A stretch of DNA of 64,000 nucleotides from Schaalia turicensis ACS-279-V-Col4 (GCF_000296505.1 NZ_JH815210.1:124001-188000); one strand, 5' to 3'. Counted from the first letter of the stretch, positions 27,900 through 38,386 are shown. Notes: a model not told the origin generated them from the sequence alone. Program-made: numbers and translations.

Positions 27900-28208
27900 T
27901 CAGCCAATTGTTGCCAGAGAAATTCCTACTCGTTGCAACACGATCAGCGCGACAAAAACAATCAAGAATCCAAGATCCAGCGACAAACCGGCACCGATGC
28001 GCAGTGGCGGAATTCTTCGACGCAGGAATCGAATCGGCGGATCTGTCAGCACGTACACGAAATTCGCGATAACAAGCAGGATTCCGCGCGGTCTAAAGTT
28101 CGGCAGAAGAAACTCAAGCCAATCAAAGACCAGTCGAATGAACGCGAACAGCAGGTAGATGCTCGCAAGCCAGTAAATCGCCCAGCCGGCGTATACAAGT
28201 GCTGTCAT
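27900..28208 (-). CDS. YggT-family membrane protein
   Basis: 102 residues with two membrane segments (AGWAIYWLASIYLLFAFIRL and LGFLIVFVALIVLQRV) and the YggT motif DPPIRFLRRRIPPLRIG between them. Sits between sepF and wag31 as in almost all actinobacteria; a link to division or osmotic stress is known for some relatives but the mechanism is not. Ten bases after sepF. Confidence 0.9.
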   Translation of the reverse strand: MTALVYAGWAIYWLASIYLLFAFIRLVFDWLEFLLPNFRPRGILLVIANFVYVLTDPPIRFLRRRIPPLRIGAGLSLDLGFLIVFVALIVLQRVGISLATIG

Positions 28209-28218
28209 CGAAAGCTAA

Positions 28219-28689
28219 TCAGCCCTGGTTGAAGAGGGTTCCGCGACGGCTTCCAATCACATCGCCGGTGACCTCTACGGTTGCGGGCGACAGCAGGAAG
28301 ACGCGGTTGGTCACGCGCTCAAAACCACCGCGAAGAGCGAAGGTCAGGCCGGCTGCGAAGTCAATCAGACGGCGTGCTTCTTCTTCGCGCATATCAGTGA
28401 CGTTCATAATGACGGGCGTTCCGTTGCGGAAGGCTTCGCCGATCGTCTTAGCATCCGAGTATGCGGTCGGGTGGACGGTGACGATGCGCGAAAGGTCAGA
28501 CGTTGTCTTCACTTCAAGGTCCTCACGGTGCAGAGGGGTGACGACGGAGGAAATCTCTTTCTGCGGAATTTCAGTCTCGTACGTAGTTTCATCTTCGTAG
28601 AGATCAAAATCCTGGGCTTCATCCTCGACTTCGTCAGCCGGGTACCAGCCCATGAACTTACGAGCTCGAGCTCCGAAACCATCCGCCAT
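28219..28689 (-). CDS. sepF: Cell division protein SepF
   Basis: 156 residues. The N-terminal amphipathic helix ([13 protein letters not shown]) binds membrane, a linker follows, and the globular C-terminal domain ([37 protein letters not shown]) polymerises and tethers FtsZ. In actinobacteria, which lack FtsA, SepF is the essential membrane anchor. ATG at 28689 follows AGGAGGACACA. Confidence 0.94.
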   Translation of the reverse strand: MADGFGARARKFMGWYPADEVEDEAQDFDLYEDETTYETEIPQKEISSVVTPLHREDLEVKTTSDLSRIVTVHPTAYSDAKTIGEAFRNGTPVIMNVTDMREEEARRLIDFAAGLTFALRGGFERVTNRVFLLSPATVEVTGDVIGSRRGTLFNQG

Positions 28690-28869
28690 TGTGTCCTCCT
28701 GATTGTGTCGGCTCTGCAACGTTAATGCCCGCGCTGTCCGTTACGGCGCAACCTTGCCGGTATGTCGAAAAAACAGAGTGGATAATTCCGATTACGCCCC
28801 TGCCGCAAGGGACTCAAGAGCCTTTATCACCGCGCGACATGCCACTGCCTGCATCGGTCAACACATGCC

Positions 28870-29634
28870 CTACGCCGGGAAAATGATTGTGGCATTCCTA
28901 CCGCACTCACGGTCACGCCGATAGGAGTGCAACGTGGGGTCTTCGAGAGTGCATCGCGGGTCAATTTCAATGCGGGTACACCCAAGCGCTCGCAGTTCTG
29001 CTTGAGCTGCGCGCGGAAGATCAAGAGCGGGCGTTCCCCACGATGTACGCGAGGCACTTTCAGGGCGCTCTACGGCGCACTCGTCACGCATTTGGGCGGG
29101 CACTTCATAGCAGTCACCGCAGATTGCGGGAGCAATATACACCTCAATGTCATGGCTTGGAGCAAGACGACGCATGAGAGTCACTGCTCGAGTAATGATG
29201 CCGTCGAACAAGCCTTTTCTTCCGGCGTGCACGGCTGCCACGATCGTTCCGCCCGCCGTTGACAGGACAATCGGTAGGCAGTCCGCTGTCATGACTGCAA
29301 TCCCGGGAGCGTCCTGCCAGCCTCGCGCATCGATGATGACGCCATCGGCTTCAATAGTGTCCATCGGGTCGCTGAGGTTCAGCGTCGACGTGTGGGTATC
29401 GAGATTCAACGTTGGGTGCCCGTCTGCTGTCATGACGACGAGGCCGATCACATGAGAGTGGGTTTGATTCATCCAGAGGATCGGGCGCTCAAACTCGCTG
29501 GCAAGAAGCTGCCTTCGCTCCTTCACCAGCTGAAAGTCGTCACCCACGTGGTGCGCAACATTGTTCCTTAACGAGGCGGTGCCTCGACCCGCCTGGACGA
29601 GATGGATCGAGGCACCGTTGAGCTGGGTGAGCAT
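28870..29634 (-). CDS. pgeF: Purine nucleoside phosphorylase / polyphenol oxidase family protein (YfiH/PgeF)
   Basis: 254 residues. Multicopper-oxidase-like DUF152 fold with metal-binding motifs NQTHSH, TADCLPI, HAGRKGL and APAICGDCYEV. Homologues act on adenosine and in E. coli edit peptidoglycan precursors (PgeF). Follows ftsZ by three bases, a conserved actinobacterial arrangement. About 180 bases separate it from sepF and show a TTGACC-like element but no clear promoter. Confidence 0.85.
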   Translation of the reverse strand: MLTQLNGASIHLVQAGRGTASLRNNVAHHVGDDFQLVKERRQLLASEFERPILWMNQTHSHVIGLVVMTADGHPTLNLDTHTSTLNLSDPMDTIEADGVIIDARGWQDAPGIAVMTADCLPIVLSTAGGTIVAAVHAGRKGLFDGIITRAVTLMRRLAPSHDIEVYIAPAICGDCYEVPAQMRDECAVERPESASRTSWGTPALDLPRAAQAELRALGCTRIEIDPRCTLEDPTLHSYRRDRECGRNATIIFPA

Positions 29635-29637
29635 CGC

Positions 29638-30903
29638 TCAGCGCAGGAAGTCCGGAATATCCAGATCCGCTGCGCTTTCAGATTCCTCATCAAAGATACG
29701 AGGAACTTCCAAAGAGGGTTCCTCTGCGACGGAGGGAGCTTCTTGCACCGGCTGCTGGGTAGCAACTGGAATCGTTGCCGTACGGGTCGGCACCTGGACA
29801 GGTGCACGATGGGCTGGGCGAGCGGACGGAACCTCACCGAGCGCGCGAGTTTCCTGCGGAGCAGCTACGGGAGCCGGGGTAGCAACAGGTGTCGTGGACT
29901 GCGCGGGAGTTTGGGTTCCGATAACGCTGGGACGCGACGCGATGTCGGTCTGCGGATCCTGCTCGTCAAAGCCAGCGGCGATGACGGTGACGATGATCTG
30001 GTCGCCCAGTGTCTCGTCGATGACCGCACCGAAGATGATGTTGGCTTCGGGGTGGACGTATTCCTGAACAAGCTTCGATGCGCGTGCGGTTTCCTGCAGG
30101 GACAGGTTCGAGCCGCCCTGGAAGAACAGGAGGACGCCACGCGCACCATCGATTGTCGATTCGAGGAGCGACGAGGAGATTGCGCGCTCGACTGCGTCGA
30201 CTGCGCGATCTGTGCCGGTTGCCTGGCCAATACCCATGAGGGCCGAGCCGGCATCCTTCATCACCGACTTCACATCGTTGAAGTCGACGTTGACCATGCC
30301 GTTGATGGTAATCAGATCGGTAATGCCCTGAACACCGGAGTGCAGAACCTGATCTGCCGCTTCGAACGCTTTGGTGATCGGGAAATCTTCATCCTGAATC
30401 TCAAGTAGACGATCGTTCGGGATGACGATCAGAGCGTCGACGGCTTCACGAAGCGCTTCGACGCCCTTATTTGCCATGGATGCACGACGGTTGCCCTCGA
30501 AAGAGAACGGGCGGGTGACGACAGCCACGGTCAGCGCATCCTGTTCGCGAGCAATACGCGCAACAACTGGGGCTGCGCCGGTGCCTGTACCACCGCCTTC
30601 ACCTGCGGTAACGAACACCATGTCAGCGCCTTCGAGAGCCTGAGCGATCAGGTCAACATTGTCATCGGCTGCTTTACGTCCGACCTCAGGGTCAGCACCT
30701 GCACCTAAGCCGTGGGTAATTTCGCGACCGATGTCGATCTTGATATCAGCGTTCGACAGAAGAAGATCCTGAGCGTCCGTGTTCACAACGATGAACTCGA
30801 CACCACCCATGCCAGCTTCGATCATGCGATCGACAGCATTTCCGCCACCACCGCCGACGCCAACGACCTTGATTATGGCCTTGTTCTTCTGAGGTTCGTC
30901 CAT
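29638..30903 (-). CDS. ftsZ: Cell division GTPase FtsZ
   Basis: 421 residues. Nucleotide-binding [10 protein letters not shown] near residue 16 and the tubulin signature [10 protein letters not shown] at about 103-112; synergy loop [13 protein letters not shown] Pro/Ala-rich linker (about 325-405) leads to the C-terminal peptide DLDIPDFLR that binds SepF. ATG at 30903. A putative promoter overlaps a repeat-rich operator-like site just upstream, so ftsZ can be transcribed independently of the mur genes. Confidence 0.98.
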   Translation of the reverse strand: MDEPQKNKAIIKVVGVGGGGGNAVDRMIEAGMGGVEFIVVNTDAQDLLLSNADIKIDIGREITHGLGAGADPEVGRKAADDNVDLIAQALEGADMVFVTAGEGGGTGTGAAPVVARIAREQDALTVAVVTRPFSFEGNRRASMANKGVEALREAVDALIVIPNDRLLEIQDEDFPITKAFEAADQVLHSGVQGITDLITINGMVNVDFNDVKSVMKDAGSALMGIGQATGTDRAVDAVERAISSSLLESTIDGARGVLLFFQGGSNLSLQETARASKLVQEYVHPEANIIFGAVIDETLGDQIIVTVIAAGFDEQDPQTDIASRPSVIGTQTPAQSTTPVATPAPVAAPQETRALGEVPSARPAHRAPVQVPTRTATIPVATQQPVQEAPSVAEEPSLEVPRIFDEESESAADLDIPDFLR

Positions 30904-30914
30904 TGGTCACTCTT

Positions 30915-30956
30915 TCTATATCAAACCCTCAACTTCAGGTTGAAGGTTCAACTTCA
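30915..30956 (-). promoter_or_regulatory. Putative ftsZ promoter with embedded repeats
   Basis: On the minus strand TATAGA (30920-30915) is a -10 candidate 11 bases before the ATG, and TTCAAC (30944-30939) a -35 with 18-base spacing. The -35 lies in GTTGAA-GG-TTCAAC (30939-30952), a perfect inverted repeat; CAACTTCA is also repeated directly at 30930-30937 and 30949-30956. This looks like a regulator site, identity unknown. Confidence 0.5.
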
Positions 30957-31030
30957 CCCTGCTCTCGTTCGGAAGAAAGCTAGGGATTGAGTAGACCTTC
31001 TTCAAGGCGACACGCTGAACGAACAATCGA

Positions 31031-32080
31031 CTATGACGTGACAGGATGAGTCGGCGATGAAACGTCATACACACGGACGCTCCTTTGAGCCAACAGCACG
31101 TCCAAAACCTGTGCTTTCAGCGCCCCATCATCAGGAGTTCCCCACTTCACTTGGGCACCGTTGGTCAGCGTAAACGACAGAGTTTTACCATCGGCACTCA
31201 CACCCGAAACCTGCGCTTTTGTTGCCTCAGACAGGTTTGACCACAAGGAAAGAACATCCGAGGCCGCTTCGGCTCGTTCTTCATCAGTCTCCGGGAGGCT
31301 CACCAATGGAAGCCCCTCGATCAACGTAGGAGCATCAGCGAAACTCACTCCCTCATCGTCAACCTGGCGGAACGCGCCCGCACTTCCCTCGATCATCGCA
31401 GGAGTTCGCAAAGTAATTGTAATTGCCAAACCCGTTGGCCACTGTCGCTCCACTTCAGCTGAAGCGACAACAACATTCGATTCGATGGATTCAGCGATCG
31501 CCGCAGTCGGAACCCTAGGTAACGGGGTGCCCACGTACGGCGCAGTTGACGAAAGAACTGATTCCGCGGTGATCAAGGTTTCATCTGCGCCTTCAACGTG
31601 CACCGATGACGCGCTCAAAGCAAGCAGAGGCGAAAACAGCAATACCCACACCAAACCACCGATAAACGCTAGTCCCGCAGCAATCATTGCCATCGTCTTG
31701 ATGCAGAGAATCCGACGCGCCCGAGCTCGCTCTTGGCGACGCAGATCAAACTCAGAACGCTCGTTGCGCTTTTCACCACCTAAGAGAGCAGCGGCATCCT
31801 GCTGCCCCACCGGCCGGGCAAGTGTGACACGAGCAGAACGCAACGAAGATTTCCTTGCCCCTCGCTTGTGTGCTGCCTGTTGACGCTCTGGGGGTTGCCC
31901 AGACTCTGGAGTATCCCTATGCGGTCGCTTTGGTCGGGCAACAACCGGACGTGATGGAGGTTTTTCAGAAGAAGACTTTTGGGTAGCAGATCCCTTTGAC
32001 GACAAGCGAGAAGTGGACGTCGTCTGGTGTTGCGTAGAAGTCGATCCGGGTGGCGTTCGACGCGGCTGAGGTGGCTTCAC
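31031..32080 (-). CDS. ftsQ: Cell division protein FtsQ
   Basis: About 349 residues. A long basic, Pro/Ser-rich cytoplasmic region (1-125), one membrane helix (MIAAGLAFIGGLVWVLLFSP), then a POTRA domain (LSASSVHVEGADE...) and the FtsQ beta domain. Bitopic divisome protein linking early and late components. GTG at 32080 overlaps the murC stop as GTGA; a GTG at 32101 would add seven residues. Normal place between murC and ftsZ. Confidence 0.9.
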   Translation of the reverse strand: MKPPQPRRTPPGSTSTQHQTTSTSRLSSKGSATQKSSSEKPPSRPVVARPKRPHRDTPESGQPPERQQAAHKRGARKSSLRSARVTLARPVGQQDAAALLGGEKRNERSEFDLRRQERARARRILCIKTMAMIAAGLAFIGGLVWVLLFSPLLALSASSVHVEGADETLITAESVLSSTAPYVGTPLPRVPTAAIAESIESNVVVASAEVERQWPTGLAITITLRTPAMIEGSAGAFRQVDDEGVSFADAPTLIEGLPLVSLPETDEERAEAASDVLSLWSNLSEATKAQVSGVSADGKTLSFTLTNGAQVKWGTPDDGALKAQVLDVLLAQRSVRVYDVSSPTHPVTS

Positions 32081-33465
32081 GAGGCATCCATGCGTTGCCA
32101 CTCATCGATAACATCATCTGCACACTGGGTGATTGAACCAGCACCCATCGTGATCAGAACGCCCCGCGAACCAGCCTGACGCGCTCCGATTCGGGCGGCC
32201 TCGTGCATATCGTGGACACACTCAGCGCCCTTAATCTGATCCGCAATCAGAGCGGAAGTCACGGCGGGATCATCATCCTCGCGAGCAGCATAAATATCCG
32301 CAAGAACCACATGATCCGCGCCCGACAACGCCTTGGCGAAACGATCCGCGAATAAGCGCGTACGCGAATACAGGTGAGGTTGGAAAACCACGGTCACATC
32401 AGCGCCATCGGCAACCAATCGCGCCTGTTCGATCGCGGCAGAAACCTCTGTCGGATGATGCGCATAATCATCAAAAACGCGCCTGTCCCCCACAGTTCCA
32501 CGGAGCTCAAAACGGCGAGCTGTCCCCGTAAAACCAGCAAGCGACGAAGCCATCAGGCCAGGTTCAACGCCAAGCTCCACGCCGGCAATCCACGCGCCAA
32601 CAGCATTAAGAATGTTATGCACGCCCGGAACACCCAAGGAAAGCTCCGCGCTGATATCGCCGTAGCTGACTCGTGCACGACATGAAGAAGGCGTCGTCTC
32701 TACATCACAAATCGTCACGTCAGCATCCACCACGGACTTATCGGAGCGCCCGTAGGTCACCACGCGAATACCCAGCTCACGCGCCGACTCGCTCAGGCGG
32801 GCAGTCCCCGCGTCTTCAGCGCAACACACCAAAAGACCACCCGGAACCAGACACTTTGCGTAGTCAACGAAAACAGCTTCGAACGCTTCGCGCGTCCCAT
32901 AGCGATCCAAGTGATCGGGCTCAACGTTCGTGACAACTTCGATCGACGGAGTGTAGTTCAAGAACGAGCCATCAGACTCGTCAGCTTCGGCAACAAACAC
33001 GTCCGACGTGCCCAAATGCGCACCGGAACCAAACTGCGGAACAATTCCACCCACCGCGACCGACGGATCCAGACCAGCCCCACGCAGACCAACCGCAATC
33101 ATCCCAGACGTAGTCGTCTTCCCGTGGGCGCCGGCAACGCCAACAAAACGCATTCCACTGGCAGCAAGCGCCAACGCCTGCGAACGATGAATGACATCCA
33201 ACCCCAATTCACGCGCCCTGGTCAGCTCTGGGTTCGACTCACGAATCGCAGTTGACACAACAACCGTCGCATCATCATCAACATGAGTGGCATCGTGGCC
33301 GACGAATGCGCGAATTCCTTTTTCATTCAAACGCGCAAGAACATCCGAATCGGCACAATCTGAACCAGTCACCCGCGCGCCACGCGCAGCAAGCAGTTCA
33401 GCAACAACACTCATTCCCGCTCCACCGATACCGATGAAATGGAAGTGTCCTTCGATAGGTTCCAC
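32077..33465 (-). CDS. murC: UDP-N-acetylmuramate-L-alanine ligase
   Basis: 462 residues. Adds the first amino acid of the peptidoglycan stem. N-terminal Rossmann motif HFIGIGGAGMS, ATP-binding GVAGAHGKTTTSGM, and EADESDGSF, NVEPDHLDRYG and VFDDYAHHPTEV, all typical of MurC. GTG start at 33465 follows GGGGGAGAAC. Confidence 0.97.
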   Translation of the reverse strand: MEPIEGHFHFIGIGGAGMSVVAELLAARGARVTGSDCADSDVLARLNEKGIRAFVGHDATHVDDDATVVVSTAIRESNPELTRARELGLDVIHRSQALALAASGMRFVGVAGAHGKTTTSGMIAVGLRGAGLDPSVAVGGIVPQFGSGAHLGTSDVFVAEADESDGSFLNYTPSIEVVTNVEPDHLDRYGTREAFEAVFVDYAKCLVPGGLLVCCAEDAGTARLSESARELGIRVVTYGRSDKSVVDADVTICDVETTPSSCRARVSYGDISAELSLGVPGVHNILNAVGAWIAGVELGVEPGLMASSLAGFTGTARRFELRGTVGDRRVFDDYAHHPTEVSAAIEQARLVADGADVTVVFQPHLYSRTRLFADRFAKALSGADHVVLADIYAAREDDDPAVTSALIADQIKGAECVHDMHEAARIGARQAGSRGVLITMGAGSITQCADDVIDEWQRMDAS

Positions 33466-33474
33466 GTTCTCCCC

Positions 33475-34590
33475 CTAGCGCGCGATCTGTGAAACAACCA
33501 GGTCAGCTAAACGCGAGGCAGCATCGATCTTTGCTAATCCTGCCGATGCTGTCGCCATAGCGGACAGTTCCGGTGAAGTCAGTAGCGGGAAAACCTTCTG
33601 TCGCACCGTATCTGCGTTGAATGACGCATCATCAACCAAGAGCGCTCCGCCAGAGGCAACATGGTCATGCGCATTCAGCTTCTGTTCGCCATTACCGATA
33701 GCCAGCGGAACATACACGCACGGCAACGACAGAGCCGTCATCTCGGCAACCGTTCCTGCACCCGAACGACAGACAACCAAGTCTGCACAGGCAAGAGCAT
33801 CTTCCATGGTCGTCAGATAATCCAGAACCAGGTAGCGATCGCCCACCGAACACTCGTCAACCTTGCTCCGCACAGGGGCGTCTTTTCCTTTGCCGGTCAA
33901 GTGAATCACCTGCACATTGTCAGGCAAGTCGTCAAGCGCATCAATCATGGCATCGTTCAGGTGGAGAGCTCCAAGAGATCCGCCGGTAACAAGAAGGGTC
34001 GTCTTCTTGGGGTCTACGCCCAAGTTCTTCGCCCCACGCTCGCGCGCAACACGGACACCGTCGGCATCTTGGCGCGCCAACGCAAGCTCTTCGATAGCAG
34101 GACGCAAAGGAAGACCCGTTACTTGCGTGATGCCCCTGCGTGCCTTCAACGGAGTATTCGCAAACGTCAACGCAAGAACATTGGCGTAGCGCGCCCCCAC
34201 CTTATTTGCCAATCCGGGCCTGGCATTCTGTTCATGAATGACAATCGGGACGCCGGCGCCTCGTGCGCCCCAGTACGCGGGAGTTGAAACATATCCGCCA
34301 AAGCCGACAACCACATCAGCATCACGAATCGCCAGACGACACTGGTTCACTGCTTTACGCCAGCGGAATGGGAAAGTGAGAATCGAAGGGGAAGGTCGAC
34401 GTGGGAAAGGAACCTTTTCAATCACATGAAAAGGAAACCCTGCAACGGGAACCAAATCTGATTCCAAGCCCTGAGCTGTTCCAAGGACCTCGACGTCATA
34501 TCCACGTTTGGCAAGAACCGTCGCCGTGGCCAACAGCGGATTCACGTGCCCAGCGGTACCGCCACCAGCCAAAACGACTTTGCCCAACAT
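33475..34590 (-). CDS. murG: UDP-N-acetylglucosamine transferase MurG
   Basis: 371 residues. Makes lipid II from lipid I at the inner face of the membrane. GAGGGTAGHVNP-type motif LAGGGTAGHVNPLLA at the N terminus, VVGFGGYVSTP, HEQNARPGLAN and the C-terminal RSGAGTVAEMTALSLPCVYVPL that binds the donor sugar. Five bases after ftsW; ten before murC. Confidence 0.97.
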   Translation of the reverse strand: MLGKVVLAGGGTAGHVNPLLATATVLAKRGYDVEVLGTAQGLESDLVPVAGFPFHVIEKVPFPRRPSPSILTFPFRWRKAVNQCRLAIRDADVVVGFGGYVSTPAYWGARGAGVPIVIHEQNARPGLANKVGARYANVLALTFANTPLKARRGITQVTGLPLRPAIEELALARQDADGVRVARERGAKNLGVDPKKTTLLVTGGSLGALHLNDAMIDALDDLPDNVQVIHLTGKGKDAPVRSKVDECSVGDRYLVLDYLTTMEDALACADLVVCRSGAGTVAEMTALSLPCVYVPLAIGNGEQKLNAHDHVASGGALLVDDASFNADTVRQKVFPLLTSPELSAMATASAGLAKIDAASRLADLVVSQIAR

Positions 34591-34595
34591 GTTGC

Positions 34596-35879
34596 CTACT
34601 TTCGAGCTTTGGATCCACCTGCTCGTCGAAGCTTCGGAGTAACCCGAGGATCACGACGACGAGTAGCAGGATCAGAATATCTCCACATAGTCATACCAGC
34701 ATCACTACGCGCAAAGGACGCGACAACGCCGATGGCCAGCGCGGTGAACAGGAACGATGATCCACCATAGGACACAAGAGGCAGTGGGACACCAATAACC
34801 GGGCCGAGCTGAGTAACCGAGGCAATATTCACGAGAGCCTGGAAGCCGATCCACGTTGCCACACCGGCAGCGACGATAGCGACAAACGGGTCGGACGTTG
34901 AACGAACCAGTCGGAACATTCCCCACACCAACAAAGCAAGAGCCGTAAGCACTGCCAACGTACCCATCAATCCGAACTCCTCACCAACGATGGCGAAAAT
35001 AAAGTCCGTGTGTGCCGCCTGCAGATAATTCCATTTCTCACGCGAGGCCCCCGGACCCAGTCCAGAAACACCACCGGAGCCAAAAGCCCACAGCGAATGA
35101 TCAATCTGTTCGGGGGCAGACAAATCACGCTTGGGAGCAAAACCCGGAAGAACAACCAAGATTCGACGAAGACGCGTCGGGTTCTGAATGACCAAGAACA
35201 CCAAAAGCGGAACAGCTAGGACGAACGCGTATCCGAACCAGCGCTTCGGCAAACCAGCAATCCACAATGCTCCCATGGCGGCGGCCGTCACAATCATTGA
35301 CGTACCCAAGTCATGACCCAGCATGACGTCGATCAGCGTGACAACCACGGGTAGCCCCGCAAGAACACTCATCTGACGCCAGTTTGAAAAATCCCTATTC
35401 GGTCCGGTCAAAATGAAAGCAAGAAAGACGATCAAAGCGAGTTTCAAGAACTCTGACGGCTGAACAAGGACGGGAATACCGGGAAAATACACCCAGTTCG
35501 CGTTGCCGCCTTCAGAACGGCCAAGAGGGGTAATGACCATCGCCTGAACAATCAATCCCAGCCCGAAAGCATGGGGAGCAAAACGGACAAAAATATGGCG
35601 AGGGATCTTATGAACAACGAAGGCAATGATCAGGGCGATGACAATGATGACACTGGGACGCAAATACGCCATGTACGGGTTGGCGCCCTTGGCGATTGAT
35701 GTCACCGATTGAGCTGAAAAGCCCATCATCAAACCAAAAATAGTCAGAACCACCGTGGGGACGATAATCATGTAGTACGTCGTCAGTGGTTGAATCTCAT
35801 AGTGTTCATCATCCGCACCAAAAACAAAACGCGGAAGACGACGGATCACACTATCAATGGCGCTCTTGATCTTCGCCAT
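34596..35879 (-). CDS. ftsW: Septal peptidoglycan glycosyltransferase FtsW
   Basis: 427 residues, about ten transmembrane helices, SEDS family. Motifs: LVQPSEFLKLALIVFLA, MLGHDLGTSMIV (catalytic Asp region), FAIVGEEFGLMG and LPLVSYGGSSFLF. Works with the class B PBP FtsI. The C-terminal 30 residues are basic. Directly follows murD (adjacent bases). Confidence 0.95.
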   Translation of the reverse strand: MAKIKSAIDSVIRRLPRFVFGADDEHYEIQPLTTYYMIIVPTVVLTIFGLMMGFSAQSVTSIAKGANPYMAYLRPSVIIVIALIIAFVVHKIPRHIFVRFAPHAFGLGLIVQAMVITPLGRSEGGNANWVYFPGIPVLVQPSEFLKLALIVFLAFILTGPNRDFSNWRQMSVLAGLPVVVTLIDVMLGHDLGTSMIVTAAAMGALWIAGLPKRWFGYAFVLAVPLLVFLVIQNPTRLRRILVVLPGFAPKRDLSAPEQIDHSLWAFGSGGVSGLGPGASREKWNYLQAAHTDFIFAIVGEEFGLMGTLAVLTALALLVWGMFRLVRSTSDPFVAIVAAGVATWIGFQALVNIASVTQLGPVIGVPLPLVSYGGSSFLFTALAIGVVASFARSDAGMTMWRYSDPATRRRDPRVTPKLRRAGGSKARK

Positions 35880-37304
35880 CTACTTGGCACTCCACTGGTC
35901 ACGCAAACGTTCAACAGCGTTCACAAACACGTCGCCACGCTGACCGTAGTTATCAAACTGATCCCATGACGCACAGGCCGGAGCAAGAACAACAAAATCA
36001 CCGGGGCGCGAAAGAGCGACAGCCTCATTGACGACGGAGAACATCCAATCCTCATGGCCACCGACGTCAACGACCGGAACATTGGGTGCGCTCGCACGGA
36101 AAGCCTTGAGTAGGTCCGAACGGTCTTCGCCGATGATCACCGCACCGCGCAGAACCGGCTCAACGTCGCGAATAAGGTCGGTAAAGTCCTGTCCCTTGGC
36201 GTCCCCGCCAACGATCCAGACAACCGAGTGAGGAGGAAGCCCATAGAGGGATGCTTTGGCAGCGTGGGCGTTCGTCGCTTTCGAATCATCGATCCACGTG
36301 ACATCAGCGACTTGCCCGACAACAGCTCTGCGATGTCCTGCTGGAGAAAAAACGCGCAGGCCATCACGAACCGCATGCGGACGCACACCGTATGCGCGTC
36401 CAAGTGCTGCCGCGCCAAGAGCATCCATCACAACAGCCGGGGAAAGACTCTCCCCATAGACCGTGCTCAAATCGCTCAAATCACCCAGGTGGGCAGCTTC
36501 ACGGTGCCGGTTTTCAACGTAGGCGCGGTCAACAAGCGCACCTTCAACGATGCCCAGTTGCGACACCGAAGGCGAGCCCAGCGTGATCCCAATGGCACGC
36601 GCCCCTTCCACAACGTCTGCGTTTTCAACCATCGCTTCAACCACTCGGTCATTGGCCGGGTAGATGCAGGCAACCTGAGTGTTCTCGTATACGCGCGCCT
36701 TATCGGCAACGTATGCTTCTTCGCTTCCATGCCAATCCAGGTGGTCAGCATCCACATTCAAGCACAAGGACGCCAAAGGCGAAATCGTGTAGGAGGTATG
36801 GAGTTGGAAGCTGGAGAGTTCAACAGCGAAGACGCTGGCATCTGAGTCGATTGCTTCGGTGATGGGGGTGCCAATATTGCCAACCTCAAGAACGTCGTCA
36901 CCGTTGGCCCGAAGAATTGACGCAAGCATGCCCACAGTCGTTGTCTTGCCGTTCGTGCCCGTCACAGTCAGCCAGGGGCGACCCGCATGGGGGCCTTGCT
37001 CTTGAAGACGCCACGCCAATTCAACTTCACCCCAGATCGGGATCCCGACAGCTTGAGCGCGTTCAAAGATAGGGGCGTGCGCAGGAATTCCTGGAGACAC
37101 GATGATCGTGTCAACACCAGCGTCAATAACGGCGCAGGCGAGATCCCCAGCATCGGGAACAACATGAACGTCAATACCTAATTCGTCTGTGGGAGTACCG
37201 GAACGCTGGTCGAAAGCAAGAACCTCGTACCCGCGCTTCAACAGAGCTTTTGCTGCTGCTTTGCCCGATTTGCCCAGGCCGATGACGGCGTAACGATCAC
37301 TCAC
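35880..37304 (-). CDS. murD: UDP-N-acetylmuramoylalanine-D-glutamate ligase
   Basis: 474 residues. GLGKSGKAAAKALL at the N terminus, ATP motif VTGTNGKTTTVGML, ELSSFQL, NVDADHLDWHGS and WIDDSKATNAHAAKASL. Adds D-Glu to the stem peptide. GTG at 37304 overlaps the mraY stop as GTGA. Confidence 0.97.
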   Translation of the reverse strand: MSDRYAVIGLGKSGKAAAKALLKRGYEVLAFDQRSGTPTDELGIDVHVVPDAGDLACAVIDAGVDTIIVSPGIPAHAPIFERAQAVGIPIWGEVELAWRLQEQGPHAGRPWLTVTGTNGKTTTVGMLASILRANGDDVLEVGNIGTPITEAIDSDASVFAVELSSFQLHTSYTISPLASLCLNVDADHLDWHGSEEAYVADKARVYENTQVACIYPANDRVVEAMVENADVVEGARAIGITLGSPSVSQLGIVEGALVDRAYVENRHREAAHLGDLSDLSTVYGESLSPAVVMDALGAAALGRAYGVRPHAVRDGLRVFSPAGHRRAVVGQVADVTWIDDSKATNAHAAKASLYGLPPHSVVWIVGGDAKGQDFTDLIRDVEPVLRGAVIIGEDRSDLLKAFRASAPNVPVVDVGGHEDWMFSVVNEAVALSRPGDFVVLAPACASWDQFDNYGQRGDVFVNAVERLRDQWSAK

Positions 37305-38386
37305 AGCGTTGTCACCCAGTCAGCGTAGAAAATGCCCGCACCGGCCACTGCAAACAACGCGGCAATCAGCCAGAAGCGAATCACGATCGTGATTTCCTGC
37401 CAGCCTTTTAACTCGAAGTGGTGGTGCAACGGTGCCATGCGGAAGACACGCTTATGCGTTGCCTTAAAGACCGAAATCTGGATGACGTCGGACATCACGA
37501 TGACAACGAAGAGTCCACCAATCACGATTGCGATGAACTCGGTGTTCGTCAGAATCGACAGGCCAGCGACCGCACCACCGAGTGCCAGCGCGCCCGTATC
37601 CCCCATGAAGATCTGAGCGGGCGAAGCGTTCCACCAGAGGAAGCCAGCAAGCGAACCGATGATCGCGGCGCAGAAAACTGCAAGGTCCAGAGGATCACGC
37701 GTCGGATAGCAGAGAGTTGTCGCCTGCCCCTGCGGGAAGCAGGATTGAATCTTCTGGAAGTAGGCGATAAACGTGTATGCGCCGAAAACGAAAATGGAAC
37801 AGCCCGTGGCAAGGCCATCGAGGCCGTCGGTTAGATTCACCGCGTTTGACCAGGCGGTCACAATCAGGTTCGTCCAGATCAAATACAGGACAACCCCCAA
37901 TCCGAGGCCAGCAAACCCGAGCGTGATGGGTGACAGGTGAATGAAGGACAGGTGAAGCGTACCCGGCGTTGTCCCATAGGCATTGGGGCGGGTCAGTGAC
38001 ATCCACGCGAAAACTGCGGCAACCGCGATCTGACCGATAATTTTCCCGGTCGGATGCAGACCAAGGGAGCGCTGACGCATGATCTTGATGCCGTCATCCA
38101 AAAGGCCAATAAAGCCAAGACCTGCGAAGAGAACAACCAGAGTCCATCCGGACCACGAGGGTCCGGATCCTGCGATCGACGCCCCAATCACCCACGCGAT
38201 AATGGTTGCCAGAATGAAAACCAGACCACCCATTGTGGGTGTACCGCGCTTCGTCAAGTGCTGGGTCGGTCCGTCCTGACGGATGAACTGCCCGTACTGG
38301 TGAGCGATCAGGAATCGGATCAGCAAAGGGGTTCCCAACAGGGAAATCACCAGTGCAATGACGAAGGCGACAATAAGGCCAATCAT
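37301..38386 (-). CDS. mraY: Phospho-N-acetylmuramoyl-pentapeptide transferase
   Basis: 361 residues, ten membrane helices. Forms lipid I. Conserved GTPTMGGLVFI, LLDDGIK (Asp pair), NAVNLTDGLDGLATG and MGDTGALALGG and the His-rich MAPLHHHFELKGW. ATG at 38386 overlaps the murF stop (ATGA); the frame's extension to 38488 lies inside murF. Confidence 0.97.
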   Translation of the reverse strand: MIGLIVAFVIALVISLLGTPLLIRFLIAHQYGQFIRQDGPTQHLTKRGTPTMGGLVFILATIIAWVIGASIAGSGPSWSGWTLVVLFAGLGFIGLLDDGIKIMRQRSLGLHPTGKIIGQIAVAAVFAWMSLTRPNAYGTTPGTLHLSFIHLSPITLGFAGLGLGVVLYLIWTNLIVTAWSNAVNLTDGLDGLATGCSIFVFGAYTFIAYFQKIQSCFPQGQATTLCYPTRDPLDLAVFCAAIIGSLAGFLWWNASPAQIFMGDTGALALGGAVAGLSILTNTEFIAIVIGGLFVVIVMSDVIQISVFKATHKRVFRMAPLHHHFELKGWQEITIVIRFWLIAALFAVAGAGIFYADWVTTL

